This document shows positions 8,755 to 17,535 of a stretch of DNA of 64,000 bases, piece by piece. Under the pieces are notes generated by a model, which worked only from the letters and a program-made list of their open reading frames with translations, had not been told where the DNA came from and did no database searches. A program made the translations under genes and the position numbers. This DNA comes from an uncultured Muribaculaceae bacterium. GTDB lineage: Bacteria; Bacteroidota; Bacteroidia; Bacteroidales; Muribaculaceae. Location: contig CAKUQQ010000004.1 in assembly GCA_934675575.1 (NCBI GenBank), positions 1 through 64,000 of the forward strand, given 5' to 3'. Each line of letters opens with the position of its first letter. Position 1 is the stretch's first letter.

Positions 8755-10068
8755 ATGAAAAAACTAACAGTTTTAGCTTTGGCATGTCTCCTGTCGGGAG
8801 CTTTCGTGCCATCTACAATCCAAGCCCAACAAATATCCGCCATCGACAGCGTGATGAATCACGCCAAAGGCAACCGCCTTAGTGTAGGCGGCTATGGCGA
8901 AGTGGCTCTCACAAGAGAATTTTTCAGCGACAACATTTACCGTTACAGCAAGGCCGGTCAATACAAAAACGACCCAAGTCACGGCCGTTTCGACATTCCT
9001 CACGCTGTGGTCTATCTTGGCTACGACTTTGGCAAAGGCTGGACCATGGGCTCGGAAATCGAATTTGAGCATGGTGGCACCGGCTCTGCCTACGAAAAGG
9101 AATTTGAGGAGAGCGGTGAGTGGGAACAAGAAGTTGAAAAAGGCGGTGAAGTGGAATTGGAGCAATTCTGGCTTCAGAAGTCTTTCCTCAACAAGAAGTT
9201 GAACCTTCGCGTGGGTCACATCGTGGTGCCTGTGGGTTTGACCAACAGTGCGCACGAGCCAACCAACTTCTTCACCGTCTATCGCCCCGAAGGAGAAAAC
9301 ACCATCTTCCCCTGCACTTGGCACCAGACGGGTATCAGCCTGTGGGGTCGCGCCGGAGCATGGAAATATGAAGTGCAGTTTCTGCCCGGACTCGATGCCA
9401 TGCAGTTCAGCCGCGACAACTGGATTCAAAAAGGTGCTCACAGCGCATTTGAGTTTGAGGTGGCAAACAAATACGCCACTGCCGTGCGCATCGACAATTA
9501 CTCGCTGCCGGGCTTGCGCATAGGCTTGAGCGGCTATTATGGCAACTCTATCGACAACTCCTACACACGCGACTCGCAAGGCATGGCGCGCAAGCTCCAC
9601 GGCACGGTCATCATTGGCTCGTTTGACTTCAACTATCATGGCCACAACTGGATTGTGCGCGGCAACTTCGACTATGGTCATCTTGGCGACGCTGCATCAA
9701 TCTACTCTCTTCCTGGCCGCCAAACACGCACCAGCCCATTCAACCAAGACCACGTTGGCAAAGAAGCCATTGCCACTGGCGCAGAAGCCGGCTGGGACTG
9801 CTTTTCACTCATTCGCAGCAAACACACTGCCGACCAGAAGTTCTACCTCTTTGGCCGCTATGAGTATTACAACTCCTACACACCAGCCAACAAACTCTCT
9901 GAGAAAAACCCATTCACCAAGCGTCATCGCATGGCTCTGGGTGTCAACTGGTATCCAATAAAGCAAATCGTGGTCAAAGGCGAGTATTCCAAGCGTTTCC
10001 TCAACAAGCAATACAACAACGAGCCATCTCTGTCAATCGGCATTGCCTACGAGGGCTTCTTCCTCTGA
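8755..10068 (+). CDS. Outer-membrane porin (phosphate-selective porin O/P-like)
   Basis: A 437-residue protein with a signal peptide (residues 1-25, ending AQA-like at TIQAQQ) and a predicted beta-barrel of alternating strands. Features include the N-terminal LSVGGYGEVALT segment, DIPHAVVYLGYDFGKGWTMGSEIEFEHGG, a repeated acidic loop (EFEESGEWEQEVEKGG), and a C-terminal aromatic residue in AYEGFFL. It resembles the OprO/OprP porin-like proteins of Bacteroidales. It heads an operon with an imelysin lipoprotein 56 bp downstream and a di-heme protein after that, so it probably passes the substrate of that system, most likely iron or an iron-bearing anion, into the periplasm. The substrate itself is an inference. 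Confidence 0.78.
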   Translation: MKKLTVLALACLLSGAFVPSTIQAQQISAIDSVMNHAKGNRLSVGGYGEVALTREFFSDNIYRYSKAGQYKNDPSHGRFDIPHAVVYLGYDFGKGWTMGSEIEFEHGGTGSAYEKEFEESGEWEQEVEKGGEVELEQFWLQKSFLNKKLNLRVGHIVVPVGLTNSAHEPTNFFTVYRPEGENTIFPCTWHQTGISLWGRAGAWKYEVQFLPGLDAMQFSRDNWIQKGAHSAFEFEVANKYATAVRIDNYSLPGLRIGLSGYYGNSIDNSYTRDSQGMARKLHGTVIIGSFDFNYHGHNWIVRGNFDYGHLGDAASIYSLPGRQTRTSPFNQDHVGKEAIATGAEAGWDCFSLIRSKHTADQKFYLFGRYEYYNSYTPANKLSEKNPFTKRHRMALGVNWYPIKQIVVKGEYSKRFLNKQYNNEPSLSIGIAYEGFFL

Positions 10069-10124
10069 TTTAAATCAGCAAATTAAACTAAAAAAAATCA
10101 TTTTATAAAAACATTTAGGTAACA

Positions 10125-11384
10125 ATGAACAAATTACTCAAATTCTCAAGCATCGCGCTGTGCGCATTCATCACTTTGGGCGCAGCTTCTTGTAGCGACA
10201 ACGATGAGCCAGACTCTCCAGAGCAAGTTCTCAGCGAGGGCGACCAACTCCTCCAAAAGGCTCTGAAAGTTAACGTTGAAAACACTATCAACGAGACTTA
10301 CAAAGATTTGGCCGACAGCACTTCTCTGCTCTACGACCAAATGCTTCTGCTGCGCAAGGCTTCTGCCCAAAACGCAGTGACACAAGACATGGTTGACAAA
10401 GCCTGCAAACTTTTCCTTGGCGCACGTGCCAATTATGAGCTGAGCGAGGCTTTCCTCCTCGGCGCTGCAGCCGATTTCTCAATCGACCCGCACATCGACT
10501 CTTGGCCTCTCGACCTAAACCGTCTTTTCAACCTTTTGGCAAGTCCAAATCTTGTTAACTCGCTCGATGGCGAAGACGGCCCACAGGCTGCCAACGAAAA
10601 CCTCGGCCAATCGCTGCTCGGTTTCCACGGCATAGAGTTCATCTTGTTCCGCGACGGCCAGCCTCGCAAAGCTGCCGAACTCAACGCCAACGGCAAGGAT
10701 TCTTATAACAAAGACGGACTTAACTTCACAAGTTTTTCTGGCGAATATGAGCTTATCTATGCCACTGCCGTGTGCGGTGACCTGCGCAACAGCGTTTATC
10801 GTCTGGAGTGCTCTTGGAACGCCGACGCTCCCGAAGCACACAAAAAGGTGATGGAAGACCTTGAGTGGGCTATCACTACCTCCACAAGCGGCATTTCCTA
10901 TGGTGAGAACATGATTAACGCCGGCAAGGCTGGTTCCACCTACCGCAGCGTGAAAAACGCCATCAGCGCAATCCTGATTGGCGACGGCGGTGCTGCAGGC
11001 ATAAGCGATGAGGTGGGCAACGTGAAAATCAACAACCCATTCAGTGGCGCTGACGTAAACTACATCGAGTCGCCTTATAGCCACAATTCGCTTGAAGACT
11101 TCACTCACAACATTCAGAGCATTGAAAACGTGTGGAAAGGCGGCCGCAAAGAGAATCGCAACTCGCAATACTCTCTCGAAGCCTACTTCAAGAAATACAA
11201 TCCGGAAATCAACACTCGTGTTGAGACCGCAATTGCCAACGCCATTGCCGAAATCAACAAGATTCCTGCTCCGTTTGTGCTCAACTACACCAACCCCCAG
11301 TGTCAGAAAGCCATTGATGCCTGCCTTGAGGTTTCCAATGCTCTCAATGCTGCCGACAGTTTCATTCAAAGCACTGACAAGTGA
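10125..11384 (+). CDS. Imelysin-family lipoprotein
   Basis: This 419-residue lipoprotein has a signal peptide with lipobox (GAASC, Cys23) and a helical imelysin-like body. The GxHxxE signature is present as GFHGIE (Gly166-Glu171). Imelysin/EfeO/IrpA-type proteins sit in the periplasm or on the outer membrane and take part in iron acquisition; the His/Glu motif is thought to form the metal or substrate site. In this operon it lies between a porin and a di-heme lipoprotein, an arrangement that supports an iron or redox-coupled uptake role. It is separated from the next gene by a strong hairpin. Confidence 0.88.
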   Translation: MNKLLKFSSIALCAFITLGAASCSDNDEPDSPEQVLSEGDQLLQKALKVNVENTINETYKDLADSTSLLYDQMLLLRKASAQNAVTQDMVDKACKLFLGARANYELSEAFLLGAAADFSIDPHIDSWPLDLNRLFNLLASPNLVNSLDGEDGPQAANENLGQSLLGFHGIEFILFRDGQPRKAAELNANGKDSYNKDGLNFTSFSGEYELIYATAVCGDLRNSVYRLECSWNADAPEAHKKVMEDLEWAITTSTSGISYGENMINAGKAGSTYRSVKNAISAILIGDGGAAGISDEVGNVKINNPFSGADVNYIESPYSHNSLEDFTHNIQSIENVWKGGRKENRNSQYSLEAYFKKYNPEINTRVETAIANAIAEINKIPAPFVLNYTNPQCQKAIDACLEVSNALNAADSFIQSTDK

Positions 11385-11443
11385 TTGACACAACAAGCTC
11401 TATTATTTTGAAATTTAATTCTAAAACAAAATAAAAAGTTTTC

Positions 11444-11476
11444 AGGAGAAGGTGGCTTCACAAGCCGCCATCTCCT
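11444..11476 (+). terminator. Strong intercistronic hairpin (attenuator or processing site)
   Basis: Arms 11444-11458 and 11462-11476 pair over 14 of 15 positions (one A-A mismatch, one wobble) around a 3-nt loop, followed by a U-rich but interrupted tail (TTCATTCT). It lies between the imelysin stop and the di-heme gene start. It could partly terminate transcription or stabilise the upstream mRNA end, giving unequal expression within the operon. Confidence 0.6.
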
Positions 11477-11505
11477 TTCATTCTAAAATCACATTTCAAA
11501 ACACT

Positions 11506-13224
11506 ATGACTAATTCTAAATTTGGCAAATTGCTGCTTGCAGGACTCATGGCTTGTGGCGCTGCGGCTTGCTCCGACAGCAACGACATTCCCAAGCCGGT
11601 CAACCCCAACGAAAACAACGGCAAGGCCAACGACGTGTTCACCGCAGCCGAATGGTATCCGGGCGGAGAGCTTGGCACCACGTCAAACGAGCAGGGCTGC
11701 TACTCCAACCCATCGCCTTTCGTGGAGCAAAACGGCATGTCTGCATCGTTTAAAAAAGGCGAAACTTTCTTTGAAAAAGACTACACCCTCAACACCAAGC
11801 CGCGTCGCGGACTCGGTCCGGCATGGGTGCGCCAGGGATGTCTTTATTGCCACCCGTCCTATGGCCACGGCAAGCGCATGCAGCGCTACAATGCCGACGA
11901 CCAAGGCAATGGTTATCTGCTTGTGATTTATCACCCCACTGCAGGTGTTGACGCCAACGGCACCCCATATAAAGCAAACAGCTACATTACCGAGGTGACC
12001 GGCATGCCGCAGACACGAGCCATGGATCCATTCTTGCCGCCAATCGACGAGAAAGGCATTCATCTGAGCTGGCCTGTCGCCGTTGATGAGCACAATAACA
12101 CGTTCCCCGACGGCACGAAATACGAGCTCATTTATCCAGAGATTACTATCGACCAGAGCGCGTTCAACACCGACCCCAAGCCCTCCAATTATGAAGTGCG
12201 TCTTGAGTCAACAATCGGCATCTATGGCTCTGCATTGCTCGATGCCATCGACGACGACTCTCTCAAAGTACAATATCAGCGCGAGGCAAAGTTTGTAGAG
12301 CTCAACCCAGACATGTGGGACAAGGGCAACAACGACTGGGCCGCATCAGCCAAGTACCCACTTTCAGGCGGACAAACCCGAATTAAGAGATTCACCTATG
12401 CCCTCACACGCGGCTCTCTGCAAGACGGTCCTGGCGCAAACGCCATTTGGAACATTACCAACGTCACTCGCAGCGACCGCCACTACCTCTACACTACCAA
12501 AGCCTGGGCTAAGGCTATGAGCGAAAACAGCGATGTGATTGACTATATCCAGAAATATGGCAAAAGCATTGTTTCGCTCGTGCACCCCTACTATGGTGAC
12601 GGATCTCGCGAGAGCATTGCCGAAAAGGTCAACTCGTTGCTTGGTCTATGCAAAGCTACCGATGCCCAGGCCTATACCGACAATTTCGTCACTCCAGCCC
12701 CATTCAATGGCGAGGACGAGATGAGCGACCAAGACTACTACGACTTCATGGTTTGGCACCGCGGTCTTGCAGTGCCTATGGCTCGCGACCTTGCCAACTC
12801 GCAGGTTAAGCGCGGCAAGCAACTGTTCTACGAGATGGGCTGCACCGAGTGTCACCGTCCGTCGTGGAAGACTGGCAACGACGACTACTGGGCTTCTGAC
12901 AACATCAAGAAAATCGGCAAACTGCCGCAATATGCGCATCAAACCATCTGGCCTTACACCGACATGGTGCAGCACAAGCTTCACATGAAGAATGACATTC
13001 GCACAGGCTGGTGTCGCACCACTCCTCTCTGGGGTCGTGGACTCTCGGAGCAGGAGACCGGTGCAAGCGACCGTCTGCACGACTGCCGCGCACGCAATGT
13101 CATCGAAGCTATAATGTGGCATGGCTACAGCAAGGAGAGCGATGCCTATGAGTCAACACAAAAATTCTACAACCTCCCGGCTAAAGACCGTGATGCCGTT
13201 GTTGCTTTCATCAACGCCATCTGA
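11506..13224 (+). CDS. Di-heme oxidoreductase lipoprotein (DHOR/DUF1111 family)
   Basis: This 572-residue protein begins with a lipoprotein signal (GAAAC, Cys22) and carries two c-type heme motifs, CLYCH (residues 112-116) and CTECH (446-450). The C-terminal RTTPLWGRGLSEQETG and RLHDCRARNVIEAIMWHG segments are typical of the predicted di-heme 'thiol oxidoreductase' (DHOR) family, which often accompanies imelysin proteins. It should be periplasm-facing and membrane-anchored. The hemes would be attached by CcsBA, encoded 149 bp downstream. The ATG at 11506 was chosen because it starts the lipoprotein signal; a longer frame runs through the upstream hairpin. A redox role such as iron reduction or oxidation during uptake is plausible but unproven. 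Confidence 0.88.
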   Translation: MTNSKFGKLLLAGLMACGAAACSDSNDIPKPVNPNENNGKANDVFTAAEWYPGGELGTTSNEQGCYSNPSPFVEQNGMSASFKKGETFFEKDYTLNTKPRRGLGPAWVRQGCLYCHPSYGHGKRMQRYNADDQGNGYLLVIYHPTAGVDANGTPYKANSYITEVTGMPQTRAMDPFLPPIDEKGIHLSWPVAVDEHNNTFPDGTKYELIYPEITIDQSAFNTDPKPSNYEVRLESTIGIYGSALLDAIDDDSLKVQYQREAKFVELNPDMWDKGNNDWAASAKYPLSGGQTRIKRFTYALTRGSLQDGPGANAIWNITNVTRSDRHYLYTTKAWAKAMSENSDVIDYIQKYGKSIVSLVHPYYGDGSRESIAEKVNSLLGLCKATDAQAYTDNFVTPAPFNGEDEMSDQDYYDFMVWHRGLAVPMARDLANSQVKRGKQLFYEMGCTECHRPSWKTGNDDYWASDNIKKIGKLPQYAHQTIWPYTDMVQHKLHMKNDIRTGWCRTTPLWGRGLSEQETGASDRLHDCRARNVIEAIMWHGYSKESDAYESTQKFYNLPAKDRDAVVAFINAI

Positions 13225-13269
13225 TGCAATGATGATTGGCTAAAGAGCTTTCACAATTCATATTTTATG

Positions 13270-13326
13270 ATAGGGGCAAGATGCTGACGCTGGTTCGCCA
13301 CAAGCTCATCTCGCCCCTATTTTTTA
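13270..13326 (+). terminator. Terminator after the di-heme gene
   Basis: ATAGGGGC (13270-13277) pairs with GCCCCTAT (13313-13320), extended inward by AGATG/CATCT after a one-base mismatch, and is followed by TTTTTT. It probably ends the porin-imelysin-di-heme transcript ahead of ccsBA. Confidence 0.75.
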
Positions 13327-13373
13327 AGAGCTAATTTGCTAACTGAATGCAAATATTAAAAACTTCAGTAAAA

Positions 13374-15608
13374 ATGTTGAAAAAAACAGTTATGTTTTTT
13401 TATGCCTTGACCCTCGTGGTTCTTGCCGCTGCCACCATAGTGGAGCACGCCAAAGGCACAGAGTGGACGTCGGGCAACATCTATGGTGCTGCATGGTTCT
13501 CTGTATTGTGGGCTGTGCTTGCAGCGCTTGCGGTGGCATATATCATCAGGCGCAAAATGCGCAAGCCAATCCTTGTGCTGCTCCATGCGTCATTCATTGT
13601 GATTTTATCTGGTGCCCTCATCACCCACATTTCTGCCACCAAGGGCATGCTGCACGTGCGCCAAGGCGACACCACCTCAGCCATAATGCTTGCTGCTGGC
13701 AGTCACAGGGCGGCGGCTCAACTGCCGTTCACCGTCAAGCTCAACTCCTTCAGCGTGCAGTATCACAGCGGCACCAGTGCGGCGAGCGACTATGCTTCGG
13801 CAATCACAGTGGTCGATGGCCCAAAGGCCATAAACGCCACCGTGTCGATGAACAAAATTTTCTCTTATCGCGGCTACCGCTTCTACCAGACATCTTTCGA
13901 TAGCGACTTCCTCGGAGCCTATCTCACCATATATCACGACCCTTGGGGCATTGCAGTCACCTATTGCGGCTATGCCATGCTTTTCCTTTCGCTGCTATGG
14001 CTGCTGCTCGACCGCAAAGGCACGTTTCGCTCATTGCTGCGCAGCCCACTGGCACAAAGAGGGTTTCTTGCCGCCATGCTGTGCGCCTGTGCGGTGTCTG
14101 GCGCAAGCGCAGCCAGTGTCATACCTAAGGAGTCGGCTGCCAAAATCGGCAAACTCGACGTGCTCTATAACGAGCGCATTGCGCCGCTGCAAACCTTTGC
14201 GCTCGACTTCACCGAGAAAATCTATGGCAAGCGCACCTACTGCGGTCTCTCTGCCGAACAAGTGCTAACAGGCTGGATTTTCTTCGGCAAGCAGTGGGAC
14301 AATGAGCCAATAATCCGCATCAAAAATGCCCAGATGCGCAAGGCGTTCAATCTGCCACCATACGCCACGGTCAAGCAGCTGCTTTCGGGCAACGGCAAGG
14401 GCTATGTGCTGGCAAAAAGTGTTGAAGAATACTATGCCGGCAATCGCGACAACCTCCACAAAGCCGTGGCCGACATCGACGACAAACTGCAACTCATCAT
14501 GTCGCTGCGCCAAGGCGTGCCACTCAAAATGTTTCCTGTCAATGCCGAAGGCAAAACAACATGGCTTTCACCGGCCGACTCCATTCCTGCCACGGCCGAC
14601 AGCCTGCAAGTCACCTTCATAAAGGGCGTTTTCTCTGTTCTCAACGAGAAAGCCCAGTGCGCCGACTACGCCTCCTTCAACCAAACCATTTCGGCAATAC
14701 GCGACTACCAAGGCATGTATGGCGGTGCGTCACTGCCATCGGTGAGCCGCATCAAGGCCGAGCTGACCTACAATGCCATTCCATTTGCCACAATCCTGTT
14801 TATGTTCAATCTCTTCATGGGCATTGCGTCGCTGCTGTTTACCCTATATCGGCTCACACGCCGCACTCCGCTGCCCGCAGCGACGGCAAAAACGGTAGGC
14901 AACGTTTCGGCAACACTGCTGCTCATCTCTTTTGCCGCCCTCACATGGTGCGAGGCATTGCGATGGATAATCAGCGGCAACATTCCGCTTGCCAATGGCT
15001 ACGAGACCATGCTGCTGCTTGCATGGCTTGTGATGCTGCTCTCGCTTATTGCGTGCCGCAAGTTTCCCATCGTCACAACATTCGGCTTTCTGTTGTCGGG
15101 ATTTTTCCTGCTTGTGTCACACATCAACCAGATGGACCCGCACATCACTCCCATGATGCCGGTGCTGTCATCGCCACTGCTCAGTGTGCATGTGTCGGTA
15201 ATCATGATGTCTTATGCCCTCGTGTCGCTCACATTCATTTGCAGTGTCATGGCACTGGTGCTTAAAGCCGTCAACCGCGACCACGACCTGCTCGGCCGTC
15301 AACTGCAATCGCTGCAAGTGCTGTCGCAGATTTTCCTCTACCCGGCTCTCACCACCATGGGCATAGGCATATTCATCGGCGCCATTTGGGCAAATGTGTC
15401 GTGGGGACAATACTGGACATGGGACCCCAAGGAAACTTGGGCACTAATCACGTTCATGACCTACTCTGTGCCGGTGCACACGGCCTCGTTACCAGCCATG
15501 CGCCGCCCAGTTGTCTATCACACCTACCTTGCCATGGCGTTTCTTGTGCTCATCATGACCTACTTTGGGGTCAATTATTTCCTTGAAGGTATGCACAGCT
15601 ATGCCTGA
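13374..15608 (+). CDS. ccsBA: Fused cytochrome c synthase CcsBA (ResB-CcsA)
   Basis: The 744-residue membrane protein joins a ResB/CcsB-like N-terminal half (four hydrophobic segments, with a large periplasmic loop from about residue 250 to 470) to a CcsA-type C-terminal half. The latter carries the tryptophan-rich heme-handling WWD-type motif WGQYWTWDPKETW. System II synthases export heme and attach it covalently to CxxCH motifs; single-chain CcsBA is common in Bacteroidetes. Two starts are possible (ATG at 13347 or 13374); the latter gives a compact signal-anchor (MLKKTVMFF). The di-heme lipoprotein immediately upstream is an obvious client, although a terminator separates the two genes. 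Confidence 0.92.
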   Translation: MLKKTVMFFYALTLVVLAAATIVEHAKGTEWTSGNIYGAAWFSVLWAVLAALAVAYIIRRKMRKPILVLLHASFIVILSGALITHISATKGMLHVRQGDTTSAIMLAAGSHRAAAQLPFTVKLNSFSVQYHSGTSAASDYASAITVVDGPKAINATVSMNKIFSYRGYRFYQTSFDSDFLGAYLTIYHDPWGIAVTYCGYAMLFLSLLWLLLDRKGTFRSLLRSPLAQRGFLAAMLCACAVSGASAASVIPKESAAKIGKLDVLYNERIAPLQTFALDFTEKIYGKRTYCGLSAEQVLTGWIFFGKQWDNEPIIRIKNAQMRKAFNLPPYATVKQLLSGNGKGYVLAKSVEEYYAGNRDNLHKAVADIDDKLQLIMSLRQGVPLKMFPVNAEGKTTWLSPADSIPATADSLQVTFIKGVFSVLNEKAQCADYASFNQTISAIRDYQGMYGGASLPSVSRIKAELTYNAIPFATILFMFNLFMGIASLLFTLYRLTRRTPLPAATAKTVGNVSATLLLISFAALTWCEALRWIISGNIPLANGYETMLLLAWLVMLLSLIACRKFPIVTTFGFLLSGFFLLVSHINQMDPHITPMMPVLSSPLLSVHVSVIMMSYALVSLTFICSVMALVLKAVNRDHDLLGRQLQSLQVLSQIFLYPALTTMGIGIFIGAIWANVSWGQYWTWDPKETWALITFMTYSVPVHTASLPAMRRPVVYHTYLAMAFLVLIMTYFGVNYFLEGMHSYA

Positions 15609-15739
15609 TGCCGCAGCAAAATAGCCAAAAGTGGTGATTGTGCATGGCCTAAATACCCATAATTGGTTATTGCCCAAAATGCGCCAAACAGCTTATTTTG
15701 CAACTGATTAACGATATTATTAAAAAGCAACTAATTAGT

Positions 15740-16441
15740 ATGGTTTTCAAATACAAGCCCACCGACAAAATGGCTGGTCTTATCGATGACAACATCATGC
15801 TGCTCATGGTCATGAGCCGATTTGGCATGTCGCTGGGATTTGGCGACAAAACGGTGCAGGAAGTGTGCAGCACACAGCATGTGGACTGCAACACCTTTCT
15901 TGCCGTAGCAAATTTCATCAGCAGCGACCAGTCGTCATACAGCACCGACCAAATCCCCCAGTTTTCCATCGCATCGCTGATGGAATATCTCAAAAACGCC
16001 CACAGCTACTTTCTGGAGTTCAACTTTCCGTTGCTTAGGCGCAAGCTAATCGAGGCCATTGACTGCTCCACAAGCAACAATGTGGCTTTTCTCATGCTGA
16101 AGTTCTTCGACGAGATGGTGCACAATGTGCGCGCCCACATGGAGTTTGAAAACACCGAGATTTTCACCTATGTCACCCAGCTGCTGCAGGGCAAGACCTC
16201 CGACAAAATCAACATCACCAAGTTTGCGCGCAAACACCCCCAGATAGAGGACAAGGTGAGTGAACTGAAAAACATCATCATCAAATATTATCCTGAGTGC
16301 AGCAACGACAACCTGCTCAATGCCGTTCTTTTCGACATCTTCAATTGCGAACAGGATTTGGCCTCCCACCGTCAGGTAGAGGAGTGCCTCTTCGTTCCGG
16401 CTGTGGCCCAGCTCGAAAAGCAATTGCAAAATGAACAGTGA
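15740..16441 (+). CDS. Hemerythrin-like (RIC/YtfE-type) protein
   Basis: A 233-residue soluble protein. The N-terminal part (DNIMLLMVMSRFGMSLGFGDKTVQEVC) resembles the ScdA/DUF542 domain of iron-sulfur repair proteins, although their usual paired cysteines are not seen. The rest is a four-helix hemerythrin-like bundle with possible di-iron ligands in AHSYF, VHNVRAHMEFE and LASHRQVEE. Such proteins handle oxygen, nitric oxide or iron during stress. The ATG at 15740 is preferred over a TTG at 15698. Its last 11 bp overlap the LuxR-type gene downstream, so translation of the two is probably coupled. Confidence 0.75.
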   Translation: MVFKYKPTDKMAGLIDDNIMLLMVMSRFGMSLGFGDKTVQEVCSTQHVDCNTFLAVANFISSDQSSYSTDQIPQFSIASLMEYLKNAHSYFLEFNFPLLRRKLIEAIDCSTSNNVAFLMLKFFDEMVHNVRAHMEFENTEIFTYVTQLLQGKTSDKINITKFARKHPQIEDKVSELKNIIIKYYPECSNDNLLNAVLFDIFNCEQDLASHRQVEECLFVPAVAQLEKQLQNEQ

Positions 16442-17051
16442 CAGCGCAACAATAAAACTCGTAATAGCTGACAACTCCCCCATAGTGCGCAGTGGACTGA
16501 TAGCTGTGCTGCGTCACATTCCAGGACTCAAAATCCAGCCCTACGAGGTGCAAACCCAAAGCTCGCTGCAAAACTACATCTTTATGCACGAGCCAGACCT
16601 CGTGATTGTCAACCCCATTTTCGACGGCTGGTTCGACATCAAGACTTTCAAGGCCGGACTCAAAAAGACGTCAATCAAGTTTATGGCACTGCTTAGCGCG
16701 GTGATTGACTCTGCCGTGCTCAAGGACTACAACGAAAGCTTCACCATCTACGACGACGTGGAGCAAATCTCCACCAAGATAGCCAAGCTTCTCACCGAGG
16801 ACTCCGACAAAGACCAATCGTCTGAAAATGAAAATTTAAGCCAGCGCGAGAAAGAAATCATTGTGGGAGTGGTGAAAGGGCTGACCAACAAGGAAATTGC
16901 CGACAAGCTCTGCTTGTCAATCCACACCGTCATCACCCACCGACGCAACGTCAGCCGCAAGCTTCAAATCCACTCACCGGCAGGTCTCACAATTTTCGCC
17001 ATTGTCAACGGTCTTGTGGAGCTCAACGACATAAAAAACCAGAGCCTATAG
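16431..17051 (+). CDS. LuxR-family regulator with degenerate receiver domain
   Basis: A 206-residue regulator. The C-terminal LuxR/GerE helix-turn-helix is clear (LSQREKEIIVGVVKGLTNKEIADKL, then SIHTVITHRRNVSRKL). The N-terminal half (IKLVIADNSPIVRSGLIAVLR) has a receiver-like fold, but the strand where the phospho-acceptor aspartate belongs reads LVIVNP, with Asn. It is therefore probably not controlled by ordinary phosphotransfer. It overlaps the hemerythrin-like gene by 11 bp, so that protein may sense O2, NO or redox state and pass the signal to this regulator; this is an inference from arrangement. Confidence 0.85.
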   Translation: MNSDSATIKLVIADNSPIVRSGLIAVLRHIPGLKIQPYEVQTQSSLQNYIFMHEPDLVIVNPIFDGWFDIKTFKAGLKKTSIKFMALLSAVIDSAVLKDYNESFTIYDDVEQISTKIAKLLTEDSDKDQSSENENLSQREKEIIVGVVKGLTNKEIADKLCLSIHTVITHRRNVSRKLQIHSPAGLTIFAIVNGLVELNDIKNQSL

Positions 17052-17187
17052 TGCGCGTTAGTTAAACAATAAATAAAGCCGCACCCAAAATCACAAGCGG
17101 CAACTGTGCCGACGCAAAGCCATATTTTTTTCAAATCACAATCAGTTTTCTATCACGTCATCACTTGGCATTGCCGCCGGCACACAC

Positions 17188-17219
17188 AAAGCCCCGACTA
17201 TCAAAGTCGAGGCTTTTTT
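17188..17219 (+). terminator. Terminator after the LuxR-type gene
   Basis: AAAGCC/GGCTTT and CGACT/AGTCG pair around a 5-nt loop with one C-A mismatch, followed by a T6 run at 17214-17219. It lies about 140 bp beyond the LuxR gene stop. Confidence 0.65.
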
Positions 17220-17261
17220 CGTCTATTTATGCCTATCTTGCAGCCTCACATTGCCGGCGAT

Positions 17262-17380
17262 AAAAAAACAAAAAAGCCGCTTCACGATTCACATCGTCTT
17301 GCGGCAATTTATTACCTTTACTATTAGAAGTGGCTACGTAATAATGTCAACTAATAACTAATTCACTTTAATTCTTTTTA
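17262..17380 (-). ncRNA. Candidate intergenic small RNA (~120 nt)
   Basis: On the minus strand a promoter (17386-17417) is followed by about 120 nt with no open frame of note. The stretch ends in a hairpin (GCGGC 17301-17305 with GCCGC 17276-17280, inner ATCGT/ACGAT, loop 17289-17292) and a U-tract of TTTTTTGTTTTTTT. No minus-strand gene lies nearby, so this is not a leader or tail of an obvious mRNA. It does not match an RNA family I recognise. Confidence 0.5.
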
Positions 17381-17385
17381 CATTA

Positions 17386-17417
17386 CAAAGGTAGCTCCGC
17401 TGCCAAGCCTCCGCAAT
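17386..17417 (-). promoter_or_regulatory. Promoter of the candidate small RNA
   Basis: Read on the minus strand: ATTG (17414-17417), 20 bp, TACCTTTG (17386-17393). The -7 box is an exact consensus match; the -33 box matches three of four bases. Confidence 0.5.
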
Positions 17418-17468
17418 AGCCATATATAGGTAATTTTAGAGCCTGTTCTCCTTATTTTTAGTGATATG

Positions 17469-17500
17469 TGTGCTCTAAAACTGTTTTTTGGCTATCTTTG
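17469..17500 (+). promoter_or_regulatory. Promoter of the TraB/GumN gene
   Basis: TGTG (17469-17472), 20 bp, TATCTTTG (17493-17500). The exact -7 box lies 35 bp before the ATG at 17536. Confidence 0.5.
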
Positions 17501-17535
17501 GGCATCAATAGCAACCAACAAAACACGCAATCACA

